DNA from: Acidobacteria bacterium Ga0077522
GTDB lineage: Bacteria; Acidobacteriota; Vicinamibacteria; Vicinamibacterales; Vicinamibacteraceae
Length of the DNA stretch: 64,000 nucleotides
Assembly: GCA_001464065.1 (NCBI GenBank)
Contig: LNDN01000005.1
Coordinates: forward strand, 1 to 64,000
Direction of reading: 5' to 3'
Of the stretch, positions 25,005 to 38,303 are shown piece by piece; the stretch's first letter is position 1; the number at the start of each line of letters is the position of its first letter. A program made the translations under genes and the position numbers. Below the pieces are notes generated by a model. It was not told the DNA's origin. It did no database searches and worked only from the letters and a program-made list of their open reading frames with translations.

Positions 25005-27923
25005 TCAGGCGCGCTGCTCGCGGGGGCCTCGCGGCGGGCGCGGGCCCCGCCGCTCACCGCGGTCCCCTCGATCGCCCCGGTCCCCGCGTCCGCCGCGATC
25101 GTCCCGATCGTCGCGCGGGTCGTCGAACTTGCGGCAGGCGGCCGCGAAGCGACGCTCCAGCGCGGCGGCCTCCTCTCCCATCATCGGTCCGAGACGGCCC
25201 CACGCAGCCCGTGCCACCCGCACGGTCTCCTGCGCGGCACGGCGCTTCGTCTGGTCGTCCACGCGACCGCCGATGGTGTTGGACGCCAGCGCCTCCTTCA
25301 GCATCGTGGCGAGCGCGGCGGCGGGTGCGACCTGCATCGAGGCCTGCGGTGCGGCCTGCGGTGAGGACAACTGCTCCACCTGCTGGACCAGTTCCGTCAT
25401 CCGCGCGCGGGTCACGTCCGAGTCGAACGCGGAGTTCCTGAACGTGGCGGGGTAGCGCTCGACGAGCGTCTGCGCCGCCGCCGCGAACCGCTCCTGCATC
25501 GGTCGCACGATCTCGCGTGGCAGGGGCGGTCCGTTGCGCCAGGCCTGCCAGGCCTGATCGGCACTCGCGAGCGCGGCCGGGCCGGCCTCGGCGTCGCCGT
25601 CCGCGGCGGCCAGCGCCTCGAAGTCCAGCAGTGCCTGCTCGCGCGAGACGCGACGGCTGTCGAACTCGGCGGCGTGGCGGTTCTTGTAGCGCTCGAAGAA
25701 GCGGTCGCAGGCGGCGCGGAACTTCTGCCACAACTGCTCGGACTTCTGCCGCTTGACGGGCCCACTCGCCTTCCACTCCGCCTGCAGCGCCTTGATCGTC
25801 TCGACGCCGACGTTCCAGTCGGTGGTCTCGGCGATGGCCTCGGCCTTCGCGATCAGCTCTTCCTTTACCGTCTGATTGGCACTCCAGACGTCCTTGCGCT
25901 GCGACAGGTCGTCCTTGCGACGCGTGAAGAAGCGGTCGCAGGCGGCACGGAAGCGATTGTTCAGGGCCTTGCCCTGCTCGCCGCGCGGGGCATGCCCGAG
26001 GGCATTCCACCGCTGCTGCAGGGCCTTCAAGGCGTCGGCGGTCTTGAGCCAGTCAGTGGACTCGGAGAGCGCTTCGGCCTGCTCGGCCAGCTGCGCCTTC
26101 TCCTGCAGCACGGCGGCGTCCTCGACGGACCGCTGCGCGAAGAAGGCGTCGACGCGCGTCTGCGCCGCATCGGCCGCCGCCTTGAAGCGCTGCCAGAGGG
26201 CGTCGCCCTCGGCGCCCCTCGGCCCGGCGCTGGCCTGCTTCCAGTCCTGCCGCAGATCCTTGAGCCGCTTGGCGACGTCGGGCAGCGCCTCGACCACCGC
26301 CAGCGCCTCGACCTTCTCGCACAGCTCCTGCTGCACGGTGGCATTGGCCCAGCGCTTCCAGTCGTCGGCGCTGCGCAGTTCGCGCACCACGTCCATCAAC
26401 CGGGCCTGGACCTTCTTGAGGCGCTCGACGATCGCCGCCTGGTCGTCGCGCGAGGGCAGCGCGCCGAGCTGCTCGGCGGTGGTCCTGGCGTCGCGCAGCG
26501 CCTGATCGGCATCCTTCAGCGGCAGGTTCTCGCGTGCCGCCACCGCCTCGATGCGATCGCACGCGTCGAGGGCCCGCTTGAGGTTCTCGGCCCGGGCCGC
26601 GCCTTCCTGCTCGCGGATCGCGGCGGTGCGGGCCGCGATCGTGCCCTCGGCCGCCTTCACCCGCGACACCAGGACCGCATCGACCGCTGCGCCGTCCTGC
26701 GCCAGCGACGTCCAGCGCTTGAGGAGCTCGGCCCAGCGCTTGTGGGCGTGCGCCAGGTCGTCGACGCCGGCCAGCTGCTCGGCCTCTTCGGCGATGGTCG
26801 CCAGTTCCGCGTGCCGCTCGGCATCGGCCAGGCGCGCCGCGAGGCGCGCCCGCTGCCGCGCGATGGCCGCGAGAAACCGCTGGTTGATGGCCTCGCTGCC
26901 CGGCTCGTGCTCGGCATCGAGCGCTCCCCAGGCGGCCTGCGCGGCCGTCACGGCGTCTTCGATGTCGTCGCCGGCGTAGTCCTCGAGCGGCTGACAGACC
27001 TCGGCGCGACGCGCGTCCTTGGCGGCGCGGGCCTCGGCCTCGGCCTGCGCGGCCGCCGCGTCAGCACGCAACTGCTCGAGCCGGGCCCGGGCGGCGGCGG
27101 CGGCCGCGTCGAAGCGGGTCTGCAACAGCGACGGTGCCTCGTCGCCCGCCGCCAGCTGCTGCCAGGCGTCGACGGCCGCCTCGAGGGGGGCGGAGATGGC
27201 GTCGGCGCGCGTCTCGTGGGCGAGCCCTTCCACCATGTCGCAGAGGCGGTCGCGACTGAGCTCCCCCGGCTGGGCCGGGGTCTCCATCGTCACCGGCCGC
27301 TGCTCGCGCAACCGCGTGCGGGCGCGGCGCGACACGAGCTTGTTCTTGGCGCGGTTGGCCACCTGCTCGAGGGCGTCGGCCTCGGTGAGCGACTCGAGGG
27401 CCGACAGCGCCACGTCCTTGTGCTCGCTGTTGAGGGCCACCAGCAGCCGCTCGGCCGGATCGGTCATCAGCGCGAGGGCCGCCAGCCGGATGCCCCCTTC
27501 GCTGGCGCGCCCGGCCACGCTGCCAATCAGGCGCGGCGCCGAGAGCCGCCGCAGCGCGGCCAACCCGACGGCTTCCGCATCGGTCGTGCGCGCCACCACC
27601 GCCAGATCCCGCTCGTCGTCGAGGCCGGCCAGCGCCTCGAGCGCCTCGGCCTCGTTGCTGCCGTCGGTGGCGAGATCCATGAGGAGCTTGCGGGCTTCGG
27701 CACGGACGCCTTCGTCCATGTCGCTGCGTGCGACGCTCGCGAGGGTGCCGATGTCTTCCACCCGCGCCACGGCCCGCCGGCGTACACCGGCGTCCGCATC
27801 CTCGCGGGCGAGACTGCACAGCACCTCCTGGGCATCGTCTCCAAGCTCGTTGACCGCCTCGAGCCGGATGGCCGGGTCGGCATGCTTCCACTTGGGCTGC
27901 CGAAAGCGATCGAAGAGGGCCAT
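25005..27923 (-). CDS. HEAT-like repeat and DUF349 repeat protein with RG-rich tail
   Basis: A 972-aa cytoplasmic protein. Residues 1-200 are HEAT-like helical repeats (DPAIRLEAVNELG; VRRRAVARVEDIG). A long Ala/Glu/Arg-rich helical region follows, then at least three DUF349 units marked by LKALQQRWNALGHAPRGEQG, IKALQAEWKASGPVKR and RFRAACDRFF, with a weaker unit near the end (AAWGRLGP). The last 40 residues are a GDRGDRGERRG-type disordered tail, often seen in RNA-binding proteins. DUF349 proteins have no settled function. GGAG lies upstream of the ATG at 27923. Confidence 0.85.
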   Translation of the reverse strand: MALFDRFRQPKWKHADPAIRLEAVNELGDDAQEVLCSLAREDADAGVRRRAVARVEDIGTLASVARSDMDEGVRAEARKLLMDLATDGSNEAEALEALAGLDDERDLAVVARTTDAEAVGLAALRRLSAPRLIGSVAGRASEGGIRLAALALMTDPAERLLVALNSEHKDVALSALESLTEADALEQVANRAKNKLVSRRARTRLREQRPVTMETPAQPGELSRDRLCDMVEGLAHETRADAISAPLEAAVDAWQQLAAGDEAPSLLQTRFDAAAAAARARLEQLRADAAAAQAEAEARAAKDARRAEVCQPLEDYAGDDIEDAVTAAQAAWGALDAEHEPGSEAINQRFLAAIARQRARLAARLADAERHAELATIAEEAEQLAGVDDLAHAHKRWAELLKRWTSLAQDGAAVDAVLVSRVKAAEGTIAARTAAIREQEGAARAENLKRALDACDRIEAVAARENLPLKDADQALRDARTTAEQLGALPSRDDQAAIVERLKKVQARLMDVVRELRSADDWKRWANATVQQELCEKVEALAVVEALPDVAKRLKDLRQDWKQASAGPRGAEGDALWQRFKAAADAAQTRVDAFFAQRSVEDAAVLQEKAQLAEQAEALSESTDWLKTADALKALQQRWNALGHAPRGEQGKALNNRFRAACDRFFTRRKDDLSQRKDVWSANQTVKEELIAKAEAIAETTDWNVGVETIKALQAEWKASGPVKRQKSEQLWQKFRAACDRFFERYKNRHAAEFDSRRVSREQALLDFEALAAADGDAEAGPAALASADQAWQAWRNGPPLPREIVRPMQERFAAAAQTLVERYPATFRNSAFDSDVTRARMTELVQQVEQLSSPQAAPQASMQVAPAAALATMLKEALASNTIGGRVDDQTKRRAAQETVRVARAAWGRLGPMMGEEAAALERRFAAACRKFDDPRDDRDDRGGRGDRGDRGDRGERRGPRPPRGPREQRA

Positions 27924-28026
27924 GACAGTACGTTCTCCGGAAGAAACCCAGCGCGGCTGGCAGCCGCGCGACAGAACCGGTAGTCTACCTGCTCATCCCG
28001 ACGTTCTGCCACCACACGCCTCGACC

Positions 28027-29463
28027 ATGCCTCCGCCCTCGCGCCCGTCGCACTTCGATCGCTCGATCATCGAGGGGTCTCTCGGGCGCGCCGTCTGGCG
28101 CATCGCCTGGCCCACGATGCTCCAGAACGCCATCGGCGGGCTGCAGGGCATCATCGACCACGCCATGGTGGGCCACTTCGTCGGCTACACCGCCAATGCG
28201 GCCATCGGCGTCAGCTGGCAGATCTTCCTCGTCGTCATCGTCTTCATCAGCTCGCTGTACGCCGGGATGGGCGTGCTGGTGGCGCGCTTTGCCGGCGCCG
28301 GGGACCGCGAGGCCGTGGACCGGGCCGTCGGGCAGGCGTTCCTGGTGTCGCTGGTCCTGGCCGGCGGCATCATGGCGCCGGTCGGCTACCTGCTCTCACC
28401 CCGCCTGCTCCTGTTCGTCAACGCCACGTCGGAGGTACGCGAGGCGGCCCTGCCCTTCCTGCGCCTCATGTTCGTCGGCGGCATCGGCCTGTTGACGTTC
28501 TTCCTGCTCGGTGGCGCCTTCCGCGCCGCCGGCGACCCGCGCACCCCCCTGCGGCTTGGCATCCTGCTGACGACCCTGAACGTCGTCTTCAACATCGTCC
28601 TGATCCGCGGAGCGGGCCCGATTCCGGCCTTTGGCGCCACCGGGGCCGCGATGGGCACGGTGGCGGCCTCGCTGATCGTGGCGATCCTCGGCCTGGTCGC
28701 TATGCGCTCGCCCACCGCCGCCATCCACCTGCCCAGCCTCACCGCCCTGCGGCCGGACTGGGCGCTCATCCGCCAGTTGTTCAAGTTCGGGTTGCCCACC
28801 GGCTTCCAGGGCGTGGCGATGAACGTCGGTGGCGTCTTCCTGCTGCGCTTCATCGGGGCCCTGCCCCAGAGCGCCCACGCACAGGCCGCGTACGCCATCG
28901 CCTACACCGAGCTGTTCTCGCTGATCACGTTCACGTCCGTCGGCGTCATGGGCGCGACGGCCGCCGTGGTCGGCCAGAACCTCGGGGCGGGCTGTCCCGA
29001 TCGCGCGTGGCAGGCGGTCGGCGTCAGTTCGCGCCTCGCGTTCGGCGTCGCCGTCGGGGTCGGCCTGCTGTTCCTGCTCATCCCCGGGCCCTTGCTGGCC
29101 ATCTTCGGCGTCGACGACCCGATCACGAGCGAGATTGCCCGCAGTCTCCTGCGGCACCTGGCCGTCTCGGGCCTCTTCGTCACGGTGGCCCTCGCCTACA
29201 CCGGCGCGCTGCAGGGGTCCGGCGACACCCGCAGCCCCCTGTACATCTCGATCGTCTCGCAGGTCCTCATCCCGCTGGGTCTGTGCACCCTGTTCCAGCG
29301 CACCGGCACGTTCGAGCCGGTCGACATCTGGCGCGCCATCGTCGCCGGGCACATGACGCGGTGCCTGCTGTCGATCATCCGGTTCCGCCAGGGCAAGTGG
29401 CAACGCATCGTCGTGGATGTCGGGCAACGGGTGCCCGACACGCCGCGACAGGAGGTCACATAG
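28027..29463 (+). CDS. MATE family efflux transporter, second copy
   Basis: A 478-aa inner-membrane antiporter with 12 predicted TM helices and the MATE pattern RIAWPTMLQNAIGGLQGIIDHAMVG, MGVLVARFAGAGDRE and GALQGSGDTRSPLY. It is only distantly similar to the copy at 8025, so this is not a recent duplication. The ATG at 28027 is chosen because upstream codons in the ORF track are antisense to the DUF349 gene. A TAGTCT box lies at 27981-27986. The FAD oxidoreductase follows after 2 bases, so the two are co-transcribed. Confidence 0.92.
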   Translation: MPPPSRPSHFDRSIIEGSLGRAVWRIAWPTMLQNAIGGLQGIIDHAMVGHFVGYTANAAIGVSWQIFLVVIVFISSLYAGMGVLVARFAGAGDREAVDRAVGQAFLVSLVLAGGIMAPVGYLLSPRLLLFVNATSEVREAALPFLRLMFVGGIGLLTFFLLGGAFRAAGDPRTPLRLGILLTTLNVVFNIVLIRGAGPIPAFGATGAAMGTVAASLIVAILGLVAMRSPTAAIHLPSLTALRPDWALIRQLFKFGLPTGFQGVAMNVGGVFLLRFIGALPQSAHAQAAYAIAYTELFSLITFTSVGVMGATAAVVGQNLGAGCPDRAWQAVGVSSRLAFGVAVGVGLLFLLIPGPLLAIFGVDDPITSEIARSLLRHLAVSGLFVTVALAYTGALQGSGDTRSPLYISIVSQVLIPLGLCTLFQRTGTFEPVDIWRAIVAGHMTRCLLSIIRFRQGKWQRIVVDVGQRVPDTPRQEVT

Positions 29464-29465
29464 CA

Positions 29466-30824
29466 ATGGGCGACGCGAACAGGCATGTGGTGGCGATCTT
29501 CGGCGGGGCCTGTGCGGGCTCCACGGCAGCAGACATCCTCGCCGCCCGCGGCATCGACGTGGTGGTCTTCGAACAGAACGCCAGACCCTACGGCAAGATC
29601 GAGGACGGCCTGCCCCGCTGGCATCGCGACCAGCGCCGCATGGAATACAAGCGCATCGACGCGCGCCTCGACCGCCCCGGCGTGCACGTCGTCCCCCGCA
29701 CCCGCCTCGGCACCGACCTGCAGTTCGACGAGGTCATCGGGTGGGGGTTCAGCGCCGTGCTGCTGGCCAACGGGGCATGGCGCGATCGGCCGCTCGACAT
29801 CCCCGGCGCCGATGCCTGGCTCGGGCGCGGCCTGGTCTACCAGAACCCCTTCATCTACTGGTTCAATCACGCCCCGGAGGCCAGTTACAGCGGCCCCCGC
29901 TACACGATTCCGCCCGGCGCGATCTGCATCGGGGGCGGGCTGGCGTCCATCGACGTCATCAAGGTGTTCCAACTCGAACAATACGGGCGGGCGCTGGCCG
30001 CACGTGGCATCGCCGTGACGATGCACGACCTGGAGCACGCCGGTATCGCCGCCACCTGTCTCGCGCACGGCATCGACGACCCGGCGTCGCTCGGTGTCGC
30101 GGACGGTTGGCTCGTCTACCGTCGGCGGGTCGAGGACATGCCGCTGGCCACGCCGCCCCCGAACGCCACGGCCGACCAGGTGCTCAAGATCGAGGCGGTC
30201 CGCCGCAAGATGCTGACCAAGGCCCAGGAGAAGTTCCGGTTCCACGTGCGCCCGATGGCCCTGCCCGTCGCCCTGCTCACCGAAGAGGACCGCGTCACCG
30301 GCGTCCGCTTCGTCGAGACCGAGATGCGTGACGGCAAGGCCGTGCCGCTCGACGATCGGGCGTTCGACCTCCACAGCACGCTCGTGGTCAGTGCCATCGG
30401 CAGCCTGCCCGAGCCGCTGCCGGGTATCGTGATGAAGGGCACGTTCTACGACTATGCGGACTGGGACACGGGCGCCTACGCCCCGGTCCCCGGCGTCTTC
30501 GGGGTCGGCAACGTGGTGACCGGCCGCGGCAACATCAAGGCCTCCGAGCAGCACGCAAAGGGCGTGGCCCACTGGCTGGCCGAGCACTACCTCGGCGTGC
30601 AACCCGAGCAGACGCCACGCAGCATCGACCAGATGACGGCCGGCGCCGAGGCGGGAGCCGCGGTCGCGGCCGCGCAGGTGGCCAGCTACGTGGAGGCGCG
30701 TCCGCCCCTCACGGCGGCGGAGGCCGAGGCCCTGCTGGTCCGGGTCCGCACCCGCCAGTCGCAGGTCGGCTACGGCACGTACGTCGACTGGATGGCGCAG
30801 GTGACGCCGGCGGATGCCGACTAG
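29466..30824 (+). CDS. FAD-dependent NADP-type oxidoreductase (adrenodoxin reductase/GltD-like fold)
   Basis: A 452-aa flavoprotein. The first dinucleotide motif is atypical (AIFGGACAGSTAADILAARG), followed by FEQNARPYGKIEDGLPRWH, a hallmark of the glutamate synthase small subunit/adrenodoxin reductase family. GWGFSAVLLANGAWRDRPL and the second dinucleotide motif CIGGGLASIDVIKV follow, with a C-terminal FAD motif GVFGVGNVVTGRGNIKAS. There are no iron-sulphur Cys clusters. It may reduce a ferredoxin or quinone partner. The ATG at 29466 lies 2 bases after the MATE stop. Confidence 0.82.
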   Translation: MGDANRHVVAIFGGACAGSTAADILAARGIDVVVFEQNARPYGKIEDGLPRWHRDQRRMEYKRIDARLDRPGVHVVPRTRLGTDLQFDEVIGWGFSAVLLANGAWRDRPLDIPGADAWLGRGLVYQNPFIYWFNHAPEASYSGPRYTIPPGAICIGGGLASIDVIKVFQLEQYGRALAARGIAVTMHDLEHAGIAATCLAHGIDDPASLGVADGWLVYRRRVEDMPLATPPPNATADQVLKIEAVRRKMLTKAQEKFRFHVRPMALPVALLTEEDRVTGVRFVETEMRDGKAVPLDDRAFDLHSTLVVSAIGSLPEPLPGIVMKGTFYDYADWDTGAYAPVPGVFGVGNVVTGRGNIKASEQHAKGVAHWLAEHYLGVQPEQTPRSIDQMTAGAEAGAAVAAAQVASYVEARPPLTAAEAEALLVRVRTRQSQVGYGTYVDWMAQVTPADAD

Positions 30825-30944
30825 CCCGGCGCCGCTCCAGCGCTTCGCCCTCTGTTCGCTTTCATGTAGCCTGTAGCCAGACGGCCGACCGACGCCGGCC
30901 GTGCCTGTCGACGAAGGCCGACGGCCGCCTGCCGAAGGCCGTCA
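30825..30944. other. Gap upstream of parC with promoter-like box and repeat words
   Basis: GTAGCCTGTAG (30866) matches the same string upstream of bcp (51016) and contains a -10-like TAGCCT. Downstream are palindromic GGCCGACGGCC/GAAGGCCG words that recur in inverse orientation after glnN near 38115. Confidence 0.45.
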
Positions 30945-33362
<2,418 letters not shown>

Positions 33363-33376
33363 GGGAGGGACATCGG

Positions 33377-35347
33377 ATGTCGGACTGGCGACGCCTCGTG
33401 CTCGTCCTGACGCTGGCCATGATCGCGGTGGGTGGCGGCTGTGCGGCGCAGGACGCGACGCCGGACACCGGCTGGCGGGTCGGCACCTCGAGCCGGTCGG
33501 TACTCCCCACCGTGGATGGCGGCCACGGCTACGCGGCGCCCGAGCGCCTGCCACCCGATGCCGATGCCGACGACCCCGGGGTGTTTGCCGCCCAGTTCGA
33601 CCAGGGACCGATCACCGTCGGCAACGGCAAGGACAATGCGCACTGGGTGCGCGACGACCTGCGCGTCCGGACGCTGGCACTGCAGCGCACCGGCAGCGAT
33701 CAGGTCGTGGTGATCGCCGCGGCCGACGTCTACATGGTGTTCAGGCCCGACGCGGAGGAGCTCCGGCGGATGGTGCGCGAGGTCCTGCCCGCGCCCCTGC
33801 GCGATCGCGTGGAGGTGATGGTCCACGCCACGCACAACCATCACGGGCCGGACACGGCCTTTGCCGTCAACGCCGAGTGGTACCGCTTCTTCCTCGAGCA
33901 GGCACGCGACGCCGTGCGCGAGGCGGTGGAGCGACTCGAGCCCGCCACGCTGCGGGTGGCCGAAGGGACGCACTACTTCGGCGGCAGTGATCTCAGCGGC
34001 CTGCGCGTGTTCGATCCCACGCTCGGCGTGCTGCAGGCCAGGGCCACCGACGGGCGCGTCATCGCCACCGTCGTCAACTGGGCCAATCATCCCGAGAGCA
34101 CCCTCAACTGGTCGCCGCCGCGCGACCGGATCGCCGCGGCCTGCCGCACGCTGGCGTGGGACGAGACGGCCTGCGACGCCCAGGGGCGGTACCTGACCGC
34201 GGACTTCCCGGGGGCCCTCGCCCGCTGGCTCGGACGCCGCCTGGGTGGCGAAGTCATCTACATCAACGGCGCGATCGGCGCGATGGCCTCGCCGCTGGAC
34301 GTGCCGGCGTGGGAGGTGGGCGACCGCGCCCCGGTCGGCAACGGGTACACCGTGCCGCCCAATGCCACGCCTCCGGGCAGTGCCGGGCGCGACTTCCTCG
34401 TCCGCAACTTCCGCAAGGCCATTCTCGTCGGCGAGCAACTCGGTGTGGCCGTCGAGGGGCTGCTGCGCGACACCGTCCCGCTCGAGCCGACGCGGCTCGA
34501 GGTGCGGCACCAGGCCTTCTTCACCCGGATGTCCAACATCGGGTTCCGCAAGCTCGCGGTGGTCGATGCGCAGACCGGGCGTCCGGGACTCGGCTTCAAG
34601 GTCGGCGAGCTGTTCACGTGTCCGTCGACGGGCCCCAAGACGGCCGCCACGTGCCAGGACGATGGCCGCGCGACCGAGGAGGATCCGGTCATGGGCCCCA
34701 TCCGGAAGGGCGATCACACCAGGACCACGGTCAGCCTCCTGCGCGTGGGCGACCTCACGTTCGGCTTCCTGCCGGGTGAGGTCCCGGGCGAGCTGGTGAT
34801 CGGCTTGCCGCGCGGCATCCGACGCACCCCCGAGCGCTGGGCCGACGAGGCACCGGCCGCGCACGCGTCCCCGGACCGCATCGCCACGCCCGGCTACGTC
34901 AAGCGGATGCTCCCGGGCACGTGGCGGTGGGCCGTGGGTCTCGGCAACGACGAACTGGGCTACATCCTGCCGCTCGCCGACTTCCGCGTGCTGTGCGTCG
35001 CGGATCGTCTCGGGGCCCCGGGGACGTGCGCCCGCCTGCACGCCGCAGGCGTCATCGACTATCCGGATGCCGTGTCGGGGGCGCGCTGCAAGGCGCTGAC
35101 CGACGCCCCGACCGGTGTCGAGGCCTTACCCGAGGGGAGCGCCCGGGAGGCCGTGATCGGATCGTGTCGCTATGGCCAGGCTCTGGGCCGCGCCGAGGGG
35201 CACTACGAAGAGACCAACGCGGTGGGCTGGGATGCCGCGGCCGACATGATGACGGCCGTGTCGGCGCTCACGGGGAGCTCGGATCGCACCCAGATCAACG
35301 AGCGCTTCGAGGGCCACCACCACCGGTACCCGCCGCCGACGCCGTAA
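33377..35347 (+). CDS. Neutral/alkaline ceramidase-like lipoprotein
   Basis: A 656-aa exported protein. The N-terminus has a lipobox VGGGC after a hydrophobic core. The catalytic-domain signature MVHATHNHHGPDT resembles the zinc site of neutral/alkaline non-lysosomal ceramidases, supported by VVNWANHPEST and the C-terminal NDELGYILPLADF. Ceramidases hydrolyse N-acyl-sphingosine; in a soil bacterium the substrate could equally be another N-acyl lipid. GAGGGAGGG lies just upstream of the ATG at 33377. It follows parC closely and is probably read from the same transcript. Confidence 0.82.
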   Translation: MSDWRRLVLVLTLAMIAVGGGCAAQDATPDTGWRVGTSSRSVLPTVDGGHGYAAPERLPPDADADDPGVFAAQFDQGPITVGNGKDNAHWVRDDLRVRTLALQRTGSDQVVVIAAADVYMVFRPDAEELRRMVREVLPAPLRDRVEVMVHATHNHHGPDTAFAVNAEWYRFFLEQARDAVREAVERLEPATLRVAEGTHYFGGSDLSGLRVFDPTLGVLQARATDGRVIATVVNWANHPESTLNWSPPRDRIAAACRTLAWDETACDAQGRYLTADFPGALARWLGRRLGGEVIYINGAIGAMASPLDVPAWEVGDRAPVGNGYTVPPNATPPGSAGRDFLVRNFRKAILVGEQLGVAVEGLLRDTVPLEPTRLEVRHQAFFTRMSNIGFRKLAVVDAQTGRPGLGFKVGELFTCPSTGPKTAATCQDDGRATEEDPVMGPIRKGDHTRTTVSLLRVGDLTFGFLPGEVPGELVIGLPRGIRRTPERWADEAPAAHASPDRIATPGYVKRMLPGTWRWAVGLGNDELGYILPLADFRVLCVADRLGAPGTCARLHAAGVIDYPDAVSGARCKALTDAPTGVEALPEGSAREAVIGSCRYGQALGRAEGHYEETNAVGWDAAADMMTAVSALTGSSDRTQINERFEGHHHRYPPPTP

Positions 35348-35353
35348 CCCGTC

Positions 35354-35374
35354 GGACGCCTCGGCGAGGCGTCC
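35354..35374. terminator. Bidirectional hairpin between convergent genes
   Basis: GGACGCCTC, loop GGC, GAGGCGTCC: a perfect 9-base stem with a 3-base loop. It starts 7 bases after the ceramidase-like stop and 6 bases before the stop of the opposing small gene. No U-tract is present. Confidence 0.6.
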
Positions 35375-35380
35375 CTCCCA

Positions 35381-35689
35381 TCACGCCGTGACGGATCGCG
35401 TCTGGAAGCCGGCGTCTTCGAGGTCGTGCAGGATGGCATCCATCCGGGCGGCCACGTCGGCGGGCAGCTCATCGTGATGCTGCTTGATGAGGCGGCTCAT
35501 GGTGAAGGCGCGGAAGCGGATGGCCTCCATGTGGAACGCCTTGATGGCCCGTTCGAGGTGTTCGCCGAGTTCGATCAGCTGACTGACGACGGGCGAGGGC
35601 GGCACGGTGCGCAGGTAGGCCACGAGCGCGCCGGCGTCCTGCGCGGCCTTGTCGCGGGGGGTGGGAGCAGAGGTCACGGCGGCCATCAT
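35381..35689 (-). CDS. Small helical hypothetical protein, 102 aa
   Basis: I do not recognise this family. The sequence is almost wholly amphipathic helix (LIELGEHLERAIKAFHMEAIRFRAFTM; DVAARMDAILHDLEDAGF), like a small helical bundle. Two tandem ATGs open the gene. It is divergent from glnN across a 227-base gap and convergent with the ceramidase-like gene. Coding looks real because helix periodicity is regular and no other frame competes. Confidence 0.6.
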   Translation of the reverse strand: MMAAVTSAPTPRDKAAQDAGALVAYLRTVPPSPVVSQLIELGEHLERAIKAFHMEAIRFRAFTMSRLIKQHHDELPADVAARMDAILHDLEDAGFQTRSVTA

Positions 35690-35916
35690 AGCGGGGTGGC
35701 CGCGGGCCGAGAAGCCCCCCGAGCGGCGTGCTGGCGCGGTTTTCGCCGGCGGGTGCGTTCGTCAACTTGCTTGATACGTTAAAGTTAGCGTTTCCACAAA
35801 CCGTGTCATCGCCCTTGCTGAACCGTGTGGGTTCCGGCATACTGCCGCCACTTGCGCTGGACGCATTCCGTGTCCGCGCCCCACGTCTTCCTCTCCACGC
35901 GAGGCACACGAGACTT
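35690..35916. promoter_or_regulatory. Divergent regulatory region upstream of glnN
   Basis: A 227-base gap with an unusually AT-rich core near 35761-35800 (CTTGATACGTTAAAGTTAGCG), standing out in this GC-rich sequence. It must carry promoters for glnN and probably the small divergent gene. I see no good sigma-54 -24/-12 pair and cannot name an operator. Confidence 0.5.
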
Positions 35917-38094
<2,178 letters not shown>

Positions 38095-38133
38095 CGGCGT
38101 CGCCGGTCGGCCGTCGGCACGCGGCCGTCGGCC

Positions 38134-38173
38134 TTCGAACTTCCGTCTTCGGACTTCGGACTTCGGACTTCGG
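38134..38173. repeat. Short tandem words (ACTTCGG) after glnN
   Basis: Four to five degenerate 7-base units run in tandem, for example TTCGGACTTCGGACTTCGG. They lie between glnN and its terminator, next to GGCCGTCGGCC words. Confidence 0.6.
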
Positions 38174-38178
38174 CCCTG

Positions 38179-38220
38179 AAAGGCGGCGGGTGCACCTGCA
38201 CTCGCCGCCTTTTCGTTTTT
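38179..38220 (+). terminator. Intrinsic terminator of glnN
   Basis: AAAGGCGGCGGGTGCA pairs with TGCACTCGCCGCCTTTT, with one wobble and a very short loop, followed by TTTTCGTTTTT. This is the best Rho-independent terminator in the window. Confidence 0.85.
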
Positions 38221-38248
38221 CTTCGCCCTTTCCCCGTTTCCCTTTATC

Positions 38249-38300
38249 CTTGGCTCTGGCCGTTTTGCCCTGTTCGCCCTTTTTGCCCGTACGCACTTTC
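38249..38300 (-). repeat. Dispersed GGGCAAAA-type repeat, copy 3, upstream of parE
   Basis: About 52 bases similar to the right arm at 24939-24993 in the same orientation: GTTTTGCCCTGTT, then TTTTGCCC and a terminal GCACTTT. It ends only 3 bases before the parE ATG, so it forms the leader of that gene. Confidence 0.7.
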
Positions 38301-38303
38301 TGA

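Noticed and set aside
35690-35916. Sigma-54 promoter upstream of glnN
   Set aside because: A TTGC is present at 35767, but no GG lies at the required distance for a -24 element.
38134-38173. CRISPR-like array
   Set aside because: The units are 7-base tandem words without unique spacers; no cas genes are present.
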